Notes: generated by a model from the letters alone, not told the origin. A stretch of 64,000 nucleotides of DNA from Achatina immaculata (GCA_009760885.1 CM019692.1:47127930-47191929), one strand, 5' to 3'; shown: positions 22,380 to 34,375, counted from the first letter of the stretch. Made by a program: numbers and translations.

Positions 22380-22800
22380 AGGGGTAAAATCCCCTTTTCC
22401 TTGTCATTAAGGCATGCTGGGCATGCAGTACTATGCCCGTATTTCCAAGAACATCAGCACATGAAAGTATGATGTGGTCAGCATCACGTCTGGCAGGAGT
22501 TATCTTCCCTGGTTGCTCTGGTATCCGCTTTTAGAGGGTGGTTGGACCCCGGAGCCTTTTTGGTGTGGGAAAAAGAAAAAGAGGACGACCGAAACGAAGA
22601 TGGCTGCAAGACATCGTTGATGATCTGGAAATGGATGCAGCAGCAGCAGGCCATCTTGCTCACAACCGAGAGGCCTACAGGAGTGCTGTTTGGGAGGCAA
22701 AGTTCCGCAAGGGACATGCAAAGGAATGAATGAATGAATACCACAAAAAAAAATCTCCACTGCTGGGATTTGAACCCGGTACTAGCTGAACATTAAAACC
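22380..22800 (-). mobile_element. tRNA-derived SINE fragment, probably split by a LINE tail
   Basis: On the reverse strand, 22,755-22,800 contains CCGGGTTCAAATCCCAGCAG, a good polymerase III B box. Sequence at 22,455-22,500 (GTGGTCAGCATCACG) resembles the body of the SINE at 57,835-58,025. A LINE tail (22,560-22,735) lies between them. Confidence 0.55.
22560..22735 (+). pseudogene. LINE 3' tail relic ending in (GAAT)n
   Basis: Encodes GKRKRGRPKRRWLQDIVDDL, then HLAHNREAYRSAVWEAKFRK and GHAKE, followed by an (AATG)n end. It is the most repeated LINE tail in this window; other copies lie at 24,543, 33,988, 45,378, 49,069, 50,375, 54,160 and 61,370. The frame is open because it is short and fairly young. 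Confidence 0.9.
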
Positions 22801-23164
22801 ATCTACACATAAAATAGATCATACCATTTGTCACTGCAGACTTACTTCTGGAAGATTACACCAGAGAGATGGCATCCACGGGAGTCTCTGCATGTCTGCG
22901 AGCTTTTCTGGAGATCGCCCTAAACGCCGTTCCATAGGTCTTCATCGCTGACAGCAGCCTCGTCAAAGATGGCTTGCCTGAGTTTTTGAATCGTCTTCGT
23001 ACGTTTATGATGCACCCGATCTTTCGAGAAACGCCACAGGAAAGTCAGGAACATCAAGGTTAGGAGACAGTCGCCGAACAGCAGTGATTTGTTTCATGCC
23101 GTATGAACTCCCTGTCCTATCCTATTGAAAAAAACAAGAAAGGCTTTTGAGCCAGTCACAAGAC

Positions 23165-23705
23165 CTCTTCTGAGCAGCATGACAAAGGATACTAACATGA
23201 ATGTACAGGCACAGCTTCTCCTGTGTTGTCCACATACAAATACAGGTCAACCCAACATGGCAAAGGATACTAACATGAATTTACAGGCACAGCTTCTCCT
23301 GTGTTGTCCACATACAAATACAGGTCAACCCAAACATGGCAAAGGATACTAACATGAATTTACAGGCACAGCTTCTCCTGTGTTGTCCAGATACAAATAC
23401 AGGTCAACCCAACATGACAAAGGATACTAACATGAATGTACAGGCACAGCTTCTCCTGTGTTGTCCAGATACAAATACAGGTCAACCCAACATGGCAAAG
23501 GATACTAACATGAATTTACAGGCACAGCTTCTCCTGTGTTGTCCACATACAAAAACAGGTCAGTCCAACATGGCAAAGGATACTAACATGAATTTACAGG
23601 CACAGCTTCTCCTGTGTTGTCCAGATACAAATACAGGTCAACCCAACATGGCAAAGGATACTAACATGAATGTACTGGCACAGCTTCTCCTTTGTTGTTC
23701 ACCAT
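23165..23705 (+). repeat. 78-bp minisatellite, about seven copies
   Basis: Unit includes CAAAGGATACTAACATGAAT, CAGGCACAGCTTCTCCTGTG and CAAATACAGGTCAACC. Being 26 codons long it gives an open repeated frame, which I take as an artefact of the period. Confidence 0.97.
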
Positions 23706-23814
23706 AGAAATACATTCAACCCCACAATCTCAGAATTCAGTCCATGCTTCTTTGTCTTTATTTAAAAGTTGTTACGCAGTTTGGATATTGCACATATACA
23801 ACTTTTTTATTTTC

Positions 23815-23975
23815 ACTCACATAAGAACCTAAACTTTTTGTGTTCACTCGCATAAGACCTAACCTTTTTGTGTTCACTCACATAAGACCTAAACTTTTTG
23901 TGTTCACTTGCATAAGACCCTAAACGTTTTATGTTCACTCGCATAAGACCTAAACTTTTTGTGTTCACTCCTAAA
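23815..23975 (+). repeat. ~31-bp tandem repeat, five copies
   Basis: Unit TTCACTCGCATAAGACCTAA plus CTTTTTGTG. Confidence 0.95.
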
Positions 23976-24019
23976 ATGCAAGACTGCTGGAAGCCCATCT
24001 CACTTTCTACGGCTACTCT

Positions 24020-24465
24020 GCGTCATTAGCAGCCACCCTCAACGGCTACTGTACATCATTAGCGGCCACCCTCAACGGCTAATATACGTCATTAACGACC
24101 ACCCACAACGGCTACTATACGTCATTAGCGGCCACCCTCAACGGCTAATATACGTCATTAGCGGCCACCCTCAACGACTGTTCTACGTCATTAGCGGCCA
24201 CCCACAACGGCTACTATACGTCATTAGCGGCCACCCTCAACGACTAATATACGTCATTAGCGGCCACCCTCAACGACTAATATACGTCATTAGCGGCCAC
24301 CCTCAACGACTAATATACGTCATTAGCGGCCACCCACAACGGCTAATATACGTCATTAGCGGCCACCCTCAACGACTAATATACGTCATTAGCGGCCACC
24401 CACAACGGCTAATATACGTCATTAGCGGCCACCCTCAACGACTGTTCTACGTCATTAGCGTCCGA
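24020..24465 (+). repeat. 33-bp minisatellite, about 13 copies
   Basis: Unit contains ACGTCATTAGCGGCCACCC, with two alternating arms, CAACGGCTA and CAACGACTA. It gives a stop-free 11-residue repeat frame (YVISGHPQRLI). I see no evidence it is translated. Confidence 0.97.
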
Positions 24466-24542
24466 GCCGGTTCGAATTTAAAACATGTCAGTCAGCTCAA
24501 ACACTGTCTGTTATAAACTCTCTAATTCTTCTAGAGTTTTCT

Positions 24543-24623
24543 GAGAGGCTTACAAGAGAGCTGTTAGGGAGGCAAAGTTCTGCAAGAGACATGCAAATGA
24601 CTGATTGACTGATTGACTGACTG
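24543..24623 (+). mobile_element. 81-bp LINE tail with 10-bp target duplication
   Basis: The shortest readable LINE insertion here. It runs from GAGAGGCTTACAAGAGAGCT to GACATGCAAATGACTGATTG, with a (TGAC/TGAT)n end. AGAGTTTTCT occurs on both sides (24,533-24,542 and 24,624-24,633), giving the target-site duplication. Confidence 0.8.
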
Positions 24624-24756
24624 AGAGTTTTCTAATCCCTCTTGTGGTACCCGGACTTGGGCACATGCCTGGGGAGCGAAGAATAGGACCACTGTACCCT
24701 GCCAAGCAGGATCGTAAAAGGCGATTAAGGAGAGTTCGGTATGGGTCAAGCAACCT

Positions 24757-24762
<6 letters not shown>

Positions 24763-24797
<35 letters not shown>
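24763..24797. repeat. (AT)n microsatellite
   Basis: Directly abuts the 3' end of the reverse-strand LINE tail that begins at 24,798. Confidence 0.98.
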
Positions 24798-24798
<1 letters not shown>

Positions 24799-25116
24799 GA
24801 ACCTTAAGTGCCCAGGGCACATGGGGCTTCCGCAAGGGTTTTCCACAAATGCCTGTCCTTCGCCTTTTTTTCTGCTCTTGCCCAGGTGAGCCCTCTATTG
24901 CTCAACATCCTTTCTGTTGTTCTTCTCCATGTCTCTTTTGGTCTACCCTTACTTCTGCTCCCCTGTGGTGTCCATCTTAGTGCTATTTTTGGTAGTGAGT
25001 TGTCAGTCATTCGGAGCACATGTCCCAACCATCGCCATCGTCTTTCCTGAATAATTGTTGTCAGTGGCTTCATCTGCATTTCTGCTAATAAGATGTTATT
25101 TCTTATGGTGTTTGGC

Positions 25117-25120
<4 letters not shown>
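24798..25120 (-). pseudogene. LINE 3' tail relic between two (AT)n tracts
   Basis: The reverse strand encodes TTIIQERRWRWLGHVLRMTD, ALRWTPQGSRSKGRPKETWR, NRGLTWARAEKKAKDRHLWK and TLAEAPCALGT, ending CACTTAAGGTTCAG. The frame is open for about 91 codons. (AT)n lies on both sides (24,763-24,797 and 25,121-25,210), so it probably inserted into an AT repeat. Confidence 0.9.
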
Positions 25121-25163
<43 letters not shown>

Positions 25164-25173
25164 TATATATATA

Positions 25174-25210
<37 letters not shown>
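25121..25210. repeat. (AT)n microsatellite, about 90 bp
   Basis: Nearly pure AT dinucleotides with a few ATAATATATTAT irregularities. Confidence 0.98.
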
Positions 25211-25213
<3 letters not shown>

Positions 25214-25385
25214 CTGCTGCAGAAACAGAATCAAAGGAGAAAAAAAACAAACGCAGTGCCGAAGGAAAGACTATCAGGACAGCCGTTTGTGGAAAGCCCT
25301 TGAGGAAGCCCCGTGTGCCTTGGATACTTAAAGGTTCAGAGAAAGAGAGGGAGAAGAGAAGAGAAGTGAGAGAGAGAGAGAGATT
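25211..25385 (+). pseudogene. LINE 3' tail relic ending in (GA)n
   Basis: Same family as the preceding tail, on the other strand: GTTTGTGGAAAGCCC, GAAGCCCCGTGTGCC, then TACTTAAAGGTTCAG and a GA-rich tract. Confidence 0.8.
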
Positions 25386-27250
25386 GCCTAATGTAATCCT
25401 CCCAGTTTTACGAAATAATCCAACCCGACTGACGCAGGATTATTAACTTTCGAAGCCTCATTATATATAATTACTCTATAAATGATTCTTTAATGTACTT
25501 CACATTTGTTTCCCCCTTTCTGCCCTAAAGACTCCGTAGAATTTAAATGAATAGCAAACAGACAAACAAAATGTGGAATATTCATAATTAAGTTAACAGT
25601 GTACCTCGACATGCCACATCTAACAGCTTCATAGATTGAAAGATTAGATTAAAGCTTCATTTTAACAAACAGAGCCAAGTCCTAGTAAAAGATTTGAGTT
25701 TTTTTTTAACGTTATACCATAATTCTGAAGTTTTATTTTTGCAGCCTACCTTCTTCTGAACACATCCAAACTTCTAGAGAAGTAGCCGTGCCAAATTGGG
25801 GGGAGAGGGGGAGGTGTTTAGAGTAAAAAAGGCAAGCCGACCTTCCAAAAATTCGACTTTGCCTCATATCATCAAGTTTGGAATAGCGAAGACGTGACCT
25901 AACAATGACGCCAAGTTACGAAGTGAGACAGAATTATTTGTTTCTGAGCAAGTGATATTTATGATATTTATCATTCTTGTATCTTCTGAATTTAACTGTA
26001 CAGTTACTGGCGACATGAAATATGAATGCATTATATTACTTTTGTCGTTGTTACTAAAATGTAGTGTTTCATATAGCGTATGGCACCCTGACGCTTATTT
26101 CTGTATTATGCGAGATAATTATATAATTGTATATATTTTTAAGCCAGTAAAAGGTAAGGGCAGTCTGACCAGTAAAATTTACAGGAGAAAAATAAAATAC
26201 GCTCTATGCAGCCAATGTGCATTTAGCATAGAAAGGTAAAGAAATCATCACTGAGCAGAATATATAACTAAAATTAGCAAATGCGATTATATTAAGCCAA
26301 ATAAATGATCTCAAATAAAAGCCAATACAAAGCTTACTACGGATAAGACACACTTTGCTAGTTAAAAAGGACCAAAAAAATCGCAGTATTTTCCCCCGTA
26401 TCATTTGTTCCATTTCAGTATTAGTGTCAGGCGTATGTGCAGTGTGATGCCTACCGAAACAAACTTCTTCAGCCAATCGGCCCGATTTTTTTGGCGCCCC
26501 GTTTGTAGAATATCTTCAGATATTTATATACCTGCTGATGCGATACACGCGTGTACCCATACTGCCTCTTTATTCTGCTAATTTTTAGAGCAGTTTTCAG
26601 TACAAAAATGACTTTAGTTCTCCTACCTGCGATTACGTAGTGCTGTTGCTTTATAGTCGTGGAGATGGAAGCTGATAAGGAAGAAAGTGAAGGAGAAGAC
26701 AACAGATTAATGAAGGAGAAAAACTGAAAGGTCTGCATGTGGTCGTTTCTTTAGCCATTTTTAGAGGAAAGAAATCCTCGGCGTCATACAAAAGCAGAAG
26801 TTCGGTAAAATGGGAGTTCAGAAGCGGAGAACAAAGTCTGAGGGAATTGTAGCATAAAATTTGATGCATACTAGGGCTTTCTCAAACTCAGCCTCCGATT
26901 GGCTGGTAAAAATAAACCGGTTACTATAGCGACACGGCGTATTTCCTTTAGTAAACCATTATCTCTCTAACATGTATATGTGTGTATATGTTTGTGAGTG
27001 AGAGGGATAGATAAAGAGAAGTAAGGGGAGAGGGCACTGAGATGGCTGTTTAATTTGAAGCAAAACAATATTTAAACCATTCTGCCGTATACGGTACAGT
27101 CCTGAAGGAAGAAAATAGAGCAGTAGGCCATTAGGAGCATGGAGACACAGTACAGGAAGAATTAAAGGATGCGAGAAACACATGGTTTGAGGTATCCCGG
27201 CATACTCAAGACAGGACTGGCTGGGGGACCTTTGCTGATGCTTTGTGTTT
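25386..27250. other. No gene supported
   Basis: Low-repeat, AT-rich sequence. Short frames on both strands lack recognisable motifs or credible splice signals. Confidence 0.4.
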
Positions 27251-27264
27251 TATTGGGAGAACAG

Positions 27265-27945
27265 AGGAGCGATGATGGTGATGATGATGATGATGATGTA
27301 CAGTAATTGTCTGGGAGAACAGAGGAGCGATGATGATGATGATGATGATGATGTACAGTAATTGTCTCGTCCTGGCTCCATTGTGGACGTCCGTTGAATG
27401 GCCAGAAGTTGGGCCATTGATTCTTTTCATACAGTTTTGTTGTTTACACGTTCGTGTCAGCACGAGCCTGCTACACACACACGATCCTGCTACACACACA
27501 CACACGATCCTGCTACACACGAGCCTGCTACACATACACACTCGATCTTGCTACACACGAGCCTGCTACACACACACACTCGATCTTGCTACACACGAGC
27601 CTGCTTCACACACACACGAGCCTGCTACACACACACGATCCTGCTACACACACACACGATCCTGCTACACACGAGCCTGCTACACACACACTCGATCTTG
27701 CTACACACGAGCCTGCTTCACACACACACACACGAGCCTGCTACACACACACACGATCCTGCTACACACACATACGATCCTGCTACACACGAGCCTGCTA
27801 CACACACACACTCGATCTTGCTACACACGAGCCTGCTTCACACACACACGATCGTGCTACACACGATCCTGCTACACACACACACACGAGCCTGCTACAC
27901 ACACACACACACGATCCTGCTACACACGAGCCTGTTACACAGACG
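27265..27945 (+). repeat. (GAT)n dimer and a CACACA-rich minisatellite
   Basis: A segment with (GAT)n, GTACAGTAATTGTCT and GGGAGAACAGAGGAGCGA is present twice at 27,265-27,365. From about 27,470 to 27,945 there are compound units of ACACGATCCTGCTACACACG and AGCCTGCTACACACAC. Three open frames rich in His/Thr/Cys result and are artefacts. Confidence 0.95.
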
Positions 27946-28109
27946 AGCCGAGAATGAAAAAGTAGATTTAATTTATTTGATTTGGAATTTTATTAAACAA
28001 GCTGGATGTATAATATTGATGGCGAAGTATTCTCCATTGAATTTACCGTAGTCTTTATAGTTCTTTGATACGATCGTTAGGTTGGCTCTCTCTCGCTTCT
28101 GTTTTAGGC

Positions 28110-28350
28110 TGTGGCCGCGACAACTAAGGCACTTTCATACAGCATTGTTAACATGTTGTGACCGTGATAACTAAAGCACTTTCATACAGCATTGTTAACA
28201 TGTTGTGACCGTGACAACTAAGACACTTTCATACAGCATTGTTAACATGTTGTGGCCGTGACAACTAAGGCACTTTCATACAGCATTGTTAACATGTTGT
28301 GGCCGTGACAACTAAGGCACTTTCATACAGCATTGTTAACACGCTGTGAC
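28110..28350 (+). repeat. 47-bp tandem repeat, five copies
   Basis: Unit contains GCACTTTCATACAGCATTGT and TAACATGTTGTGGCCGTGAC. Confidence 0.96.
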
Positions 28351-29290
28351 CGCGGCGATATTATCTTTCTCCGTTCCGTTGTCACTTTAAAATTAGTAAT
28401 ACACATTACTACGTCTTCTTTTTGTTCACCTCCGCAGTTCAGAATGTCACTACACATGATACTATATGATTCACCACAAGACTAAAATTTTAACACACTG
28501 AGTCACTATATAATTTGAATGGTTCGTTCATGAATCAATTATAGTTTTAATTAAGTATCAGATTGAGACATCTCCGAAAGCCTTTTGCACAAAGTTCCAA
28601 AAATATTTTTAAAAAACCGTCTGCATTTCTCACTCAGAACTAATAATCATGTATCATCTTCTGTCTGTCCTAAACTACTTCTGGTTCTGAACTGCTTCTC
28701 TGCCTCCTGAATATCTCTCGACTCTACTTGTCCATCTGTTCTGTCTGTCGTTGCTCTCCTGTCCAACTTCTTCTTCTTCTTCTTCTTCCTCATCCCTGTC
28801 TTCCTTCAAAACTGCATGCAAGGTTTATATATCGTAAGTAATTGTCCAATAAGACACGAATTGAGATCTTTCTGTTGGTCAGATGGTTGACTACACACTG
28901 ATTGGACTTCTGGATAAGTCGATCCACTCCCTTTGGTCATCTTATTGGTCCGCTGGACTATTCATGTGCGCAAATTTCGTCCAAAGATTGGCAAATATGC
29001 CTCACCTATCAGTAAGTCGGTTGCGTCAAATTCATCTATTCAATTTTCTGGCGTGGGTAAACTCTTCTTATCAAGTATCAGGTCATTAAATAACAATAGT
29101 ACTATCCTAGTATGCAAGGCTATAATAGTACTACAATCATAATTTATAAGACACTATGTTACAGACGTGTCACTCTGTGTTTATGGTGATTAGTGGACAG
29201 CTTCCCAATTTCATGTGAAAGATGGAAAATGATGTGCCAGATTTCGTGCTTCGCAGATCTTTCCTCAAGTGTCATAATTTTCTGAATGGT
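28351..29290. other. No gene supported
   Basis: AT-rich, with a (CTT)n tract near 28,770. Confidence 0.4.
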
Positions 29291-29294
29291 CTCT

Positions 29295-29515
29295 ATCTGT
29301 CTTTCTCTCTGTTTGTCTGTCCGTCCGTCTGTCTGTCTGTCTGTCCATCCGTCCGTCCGCCTGTCAGTCTGTCACTCAGTCCGTCCGTCCGTCTGTCTGT
29401 CCCTCCCTCCCATCTATCTCATCCATTCCTCTCGCTCTTTCTCTCTTTTTCTCTTTCATTGTCTCTCTCTCTCTCTCTTTTTCTTTCTTCTCACACTTTC
29501 TCTCTGTCACTCTCA
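29295..29515 (+). repeat. (GTCT)n/(GTCC)n/(CT)n compound microsatellite
   Basis: Pyrimidine-rich simple sequence. The Leu/Ser-rich frames over it are not genes. Confidence 0.97.
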
Positions 29516-29854
29516 TAGAGAGTTTAAACGTTTTTCATATTCATTATTGTTCTCTATATGCATAGAATTCTTGTAACAAACGACTAGCTTTGAATGATAG
29601 TTGGAAAAAAAGGAAGACTGTTGGGACAGGGGTGGGGCGCCGCGTTATCAGTTCTGCACTCTTTGAAAATAAAAACTTTTTTGTTTCGTTCCTTCGTTCG
29701 TTCTCTAACGCCATGAAAAATATTGCTTGGATTGCAGATTTTCCCCCGTCCGACTTTTTTAGTTGTTTTTTTTTCTCTTTCGCTGGCTCAGTATATTGCT
29801 ATACACATCGAAAGTAGAGACGCTGATTTGTGGTGCATTCATTTTTATACGGAA
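29516..29854. other. No gene supported
   Basis: No recognisable coding or repeat structure between the microsatellite and the Helitron end. Confidence 0.4.
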
Positions 29855-30175
29855 TTAGCTGATTACCCGGCGTTGCCCGGTGATTTATTTATCCCAGTCG
29901 TCTGTTAGACAGGAAAGGGAATGAATTCTATCTATAGTGTAACATGGAAGTAATTTTATTTACGTGTATTTTAAAGCAAAAGTACAGTATACAAATTATA
30001 TAGTAAAGTCTTTTACTAATTCAATATAATATTAATTTAATTCAAAACTTGATTATAAACAGCATTTTTAGTTTCACTTCCCGGAGCAAGAATAAATAAA
30101 TTCTTGGGTTAACCAACCCTTCAGCAAGCAACATAAAGTTGTCCGTGGGAGAAACTTGGCGATCTCAAATCTATC
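29855..30175 (-). mobile_element. Helitron 3' end with helicase C-terminal relic
   Basis: The reverse strand of 30,037-30,175 reads DLRSPSFSHGQLYVAC, a stop, then RVG, a stop, PKNLFILAPGSETKNAVYN and QVLN before a stop. This is the last segment of Pif1-type RepHel helicases (FSHGQLYVALSRV is the usual core). Downstream the element ends with a GC-rich short inverted repeat (CCGGGCAACGCCGGG) and then TAATCAGCTAA. A hairpin about 10 bases before a terminal CTRR followed by T is the Helitron 3' signature. Two internal stops show it is dead. The upstream helicase and Rep domains are missing, cut off at a CT-rich tract at 30,180-30,250. Confidence 0.85.
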
Positions 30176-30567
30176 TCTCTTCCTCACTCTGTCCCTCTCC
30201 CTCCCTCTCTCTCTCCATCTCCCTCTCTCTCCATCTCCCCCTGCTCTCTCTCCTTAATTCGAAAAGTTAATGTGAAAAAATAAGAAAAAGGCACATTGTC
30301 ACTGAGCAATGAAGTCTACTGTAGAATACAATAAAAAAAAAGCTAATATAAACATAAGGGGAAAAAACAGTTAAAATTTATTTATGACGACTTGCCATTG
30401 GAGACTACAAATGCTTCTTTTAGACCAGTACCGCTTTATTTCACAATTATCTCCCTCTTTTCTCCTTAAATTTAGTGAATAAAAAAAAAAGACTGTTTTA
30501 TTTGCAGGCATAAAAAAGTTTGACGGAATAGATATCTCAAGTTTATTATACCAGATCGTTATGCAGA
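30176..30567. other. CT-rich tract then unclassified sequence
   Basis: CTCTCTCC repeats to about 30,250, then AT-rich sequence with no gene. Confidence 0.5.
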
Positions 30568-30855
30568 TACAGACCTTCCTCGATTTACGATGGAGTCACG
30601 TTCCAGTGAGACCATTGTAAGTTGAAAATGTCGTAAATTGAGCATGATATGATACATAAATAAATAAATAACCAGTGTCACTGAATAAATGTGTAAATAC
30701 ATAATTCCGGTGACTTGACTACCAGTAATTAGAGAGTAAATAAATGAATACGTGTTTGCCCTATCAATAAATATACTAAATATGTATCGCTACCGCATCA
30801 TCGGAAAGTCGAAATATCGTAAGTCAAAACCATCGGAAGTCGAGGCGCACCTGTA
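30568..30855. mobile_element. Small inverted-repeat element (MITE-like)
   Basis: The left end TACAGACCTTCCTCGATTTA and the right end read in reverse, GTACAGGTGCGCCTCGACTT, are imperfect terminal inverted repeats continuing through CGATGG. The 288-bp interior also carries internal copies of CGTAAGTCGAA and CGTAAATTGAG words. No coding capacity. The outer TA may be a 2-bp target duplication. Confidence 0.65.
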
Positions 30856-31754
30856 CATTCTCCTCTCTTTACTCTACCCCCCCCCCCTCCTTCGGGTGGA
30901 ATCCAGGAGTGTTCCGCCTAATTCATTACGCATAGTTGAACCAGATATCAACCATCCTGTAATCCATGAATAGCAGTGCTGTTAGTTGTAGCATAGTATA
31001 CCATATCGTGTGCAGGTTAAACAAATTCCTCCTTTTCAGAGACAGATTTCCCTCGACACAGCGTACCAGGTGCCCGTTTTTTTTTCACAGCGGAATTCAC
31101 TGAATGTCTACGAAATAAAACCAAACTGCCGCTACTTTGAGAAGCCCCTTCGCTAACAGTCCAGTCACACCATTCCCCCTCTCCCGCCAGCATACGTATG
31201 GTTGTTTCAGGGTAGATAACACCAACCCACGGAGACTGCCTGTCAGTGATCATGTGTTAAGATTGAGTCAAAATATAACCGCAAGTTAAGGGACGTAACC
31301 ACTGAAAAATGAATAAAAAGACTGCCTGGCTGTCGAATCTTCGTATGTTTTTTTCCTATAATTTCCTCCCATGTTTAGCGGTTACTTTTTTTTTTTGTAA
31401 CCCTCTTCGTATGTTGCGTGTAAACAGATTAATGATGACGATTCAGAGACGAGTCACTGCTGTTTGGTTGAGCAGACAATAAGAGAACTTGCATACGTTT
31501 TTGTCTGTAGATGAAGGGATGATATATGGAGCAGGCACGTTTATAATAATTATATGTCAGATTTATGAGCGTGATGTATCGTTTATAGTCGGGCAGTATT
31601 CTTGTAGTATCATCATAACTGTGGGAAACCCTTTTTTTTTTGGGGGGGGGTCTTTGCTCCTTTAGTTCTTTGCTCCTTTCACGGCGTGTTTTGTGTGTGG
31701 GGGGTGGGGAAGGGTAAGGGAGAGCTGTTTTATTTTTAATTAGTATTTTTCTCC
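30856..31754. other. No gene supported
   Basis: A 78-codon reverse frame at 31,017-31,253 has no recognised motif. T and G homopolymer runs lie at 31,630-31,650. Confidence 0.4.
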
Positions 31755-32835
31755 TATCATGACGTTATTTTGGGAGCCATATTTAAATATGTTTTTCTTC
31801 TTTCATGACGTTACTTGGGAGCCATATTTAAATGTGTTTTTCCCCTTTATGACGTTACTTGGGAGCCATATTTAAATTAGTGTTTTTCCTCCTATCATGA
31901 CGTTACTTGGCAGCCATATTTAAATTAGTGTTTTTCCTCCTATCATGGCATTACATGGGAGCCATATTTAAATTAGTGTTTTTCCTCCTATCGTGGCATT
32001 ACATGGGAGCCATATTTAAATTAGTGTTTTTCCTCCTATCATGGCATTACATGGGAGCCATATTTAAATTAGTGTTTTTCCTCCTATCATAACATTAATT
32101 GGGACCCATATTTAAGTTAGTGTTTTTCCTCCTATCATGGCATTACATGGGAGCCATATTTAAGTTAGTGTTTTTCCTCCTATCGTGGCATTACATGGGA
32201 GCCATATTTAAGTTAGTGTTTTTCCTCCTATCATGGCATTACATGGGAGCCATATTTAAATTAGTGTTTTTCCTCCTATCGTGGCATTACATGAGAGCCA
32301 TATTTAAATTAGTGTTTTTCTTCTATCATAACTTTATTTGGAAACCATATCTAAATTAGTGTTTTTCCTCTGTCATGATTTTATTTGGGAAGCGTATTCA
32401 GATTAGTGCTTTTCTCATTTCATGACATTTGGGGTTGGGGGGGGTTTGGGTGTGGAGGGGGGTTGTTCAGATTACTGTTTTTCTCCCTTAGGGACGTTAT
32501 TTTGTGGAGTTAATGTTCAAATTAGTGCTTTTTTCTTATTTTGGAGGCATTTTCAGTTTTGTGTTTTCACCTTTCATGACGTTATTTTAGAGACATAAAA
32601 ATTGTTTTTCTCCTGTTATGATGTTACTTGAGAGCCATATTTAAATTAGTGTTTTTCTCCTCTCTTGAAGTTAACTGAGAGCCATATTTTCAATTAATGT
32701 TTTTCTCCAGTCATGAAGTTAACTGAGAGCCATATTTTAAATTAATGTTTTTCTCCAGTCTTGAAGTTAACTGAGAGCCATATTTTTAAATTAATGTTTT
32801 TCTCCAGTCTTGAAGTTAACTGAGAGCCATATTGA
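31755..32835 (+). repeat. 48-bp minisatellite
   Basis: The regular core at about 31,890-32,330 has units with CATGGGAGCCATATTTAAAT and TAGTGTTTTTCCTCC. Shorter or decayed units extend to 32,835 (TGAAGTTAACTGAGAGCC). The 16-residue frame (GAIFKLVFFLLSWHYM) is a period artefact. Confidence 0.95.
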
Positions 32836-33294
32836 GATTAGTTGTTTCTCGTTCGTCCATCATTCTTCAGCATGTCCCCTTGCGTAACTTTGCCTCCCTA
32901 ACAATTCTCTTGAAGGCCTGGCCGTTGCTTTTCGCCTGTCTTGGCAAATTTTTAAATTTTCCTTTGCTTGTTAACGCCTTTTGTTTTCTTAACTTTGTGA
33001 ACGTTGTGAAGGTTTTTTTTTTTTTTAGTGCATAAATATTGCTTGTTCATGTTTTCTCGTGGCATATTCTAAAGCTAGTCTCTTTCTGATGGGTTTAGTT
33101 GATCTTGATATTCTTCATCTTGTACGTGTACGTACGTGGGAGTTGGCCGTCCAGGATATATTATTTCTTTATTCAGAAACTGCCTCGTGAAATTGTTCTA
33201 CGGTTTGTGTTACTCTTTTGTCACTCTTTTGTTACTCTTTGGTTCGTGAAAAGAAACAACTCCACACGAAATGCAAAACTTGGAAAAGCAAGTA

Positions 33295-33328
<34 letters not shown>

Positions 33329-33864
33329 ATCCCATCATATCCTTTTCCTTCAACATCTTCGATTTCATTACCCGCGGTTTGAAAATATTAAATAAAAATG
33401 TGGACAAATTAGAAATTAATAAAGTACTATAAAGTGCTATGACTGTCGTACTTTTTTTGTTTATTATTTTCTGTTTATTCCTTAATATATATATATGTAT
33501 TAAATTCAACTGTGTTATGTATTTATATGTATGGTTAAAGAAAATAGTATATTATATAGCGATCGCTATTATCCATGGTTTAAAGGATCCGTGGAGGGGG
33601 TCGGCTATCTACGACGGATACATGGGGAAATACTGTATATACATTTGCGTTTCACTAGTATGAGTATTTCTTTCTAGACTGTACAGTAGCGGTTTTAGTT
33701 CAGAAAGCTTCAGGTAAGTTTGTGCCGTGTTTCGTTTTCAATATTTGCAACATTAGCTTAGTCAGTTCCAACAGAGAATGAAAACTTATAGAAACGTTTT
33801 GAAAACAGATCTTTAACAGGTGAGAAACAGCCATGCTTACTCTTGTTCTTCTACTCCTTCGTTT
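32836..33864. other. No gene supported; one (TA)n tract
   Basis: (TA)n at about 33,297-33,326. Otherwise unremarkable AT-rich sequence. Confidence 0.45.
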
Positions 33865-33987
33865 TCCCTGAAACTACGAGCTGGTGTTCTTTGCGGCCGA
33901 TGCGGTGGAGATATTAAGGCACAACATCATGTCGGCTAGGGAGTAGGTCACGGCAGCTATTTTTTTCAGTCCCTCGGTGCAGCTGGA

Positions 33988-34223
33988 CTTAAATATTTTG
34001 AACACATTAAACGTCATGATAATTTAGAGAAGACCATATTGGAAGGATACATAATGGGAAAAAGAAAAAGAGGAAGACCAAAACGAAGATGGCTGCAAGA
34101 AATCGTTGACGATCTGCGAATGGGCGCAGCAGCAGCAGGCCATCTTGCTCACAACCGAGAGGCCTACAGGAGATCTGTTTGGGAGGCAAAGTTCCGCAAG
34201 GGACGTGCAAATGAATGAATGAT
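33988..34223 (+). mobile_element. LINE tail inserted in R1
   Basis: Runs from CTTAAATATTTTGAACACAT (LKYFGHIKRH region) through GKRKRGRPKRRW to GGACGTGCAAATGAATGAAT. Diverged flanks GGTGCAGCTGGA (33,976) and GGTGCAGATGAA (34,224) match at 10 of 12 positions and are probably the target duplication. Confidence 0.8.
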
Positions 34224-34239
34224 GGTGCAGATGAATAAC

Positions 34240-34375
34240 ATGTGGTGTGCAGTACTTCAGATGGCGTGAGAGGAGATCATCATCTGAACTGATGGCCTGC
34301 ATGAAGGATCGGGTGCCATGGAGAGACATAATACCCAACACTGTTCGGCATTGCATCAAATGATGATGATGATGA
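34240..34375 (+). pseudogene. LINE tail relic ending in (GAT)n
   Basis: TGATGGCCTGCATGAAGGAT and GGAGAGACATAATACCCAAC match the reverse of the LINE tail at 38,660-38,760 (MACMKDHVLWRSIIANASRHGT). It ends in (GAT)n. Confidence 0.7.

Noticed and set aside
27330..28051. His/Thr-rich 211- and 217-codon frames
   Set aside because: CACACA-rich tandem repeat; frames overlap in all phases.
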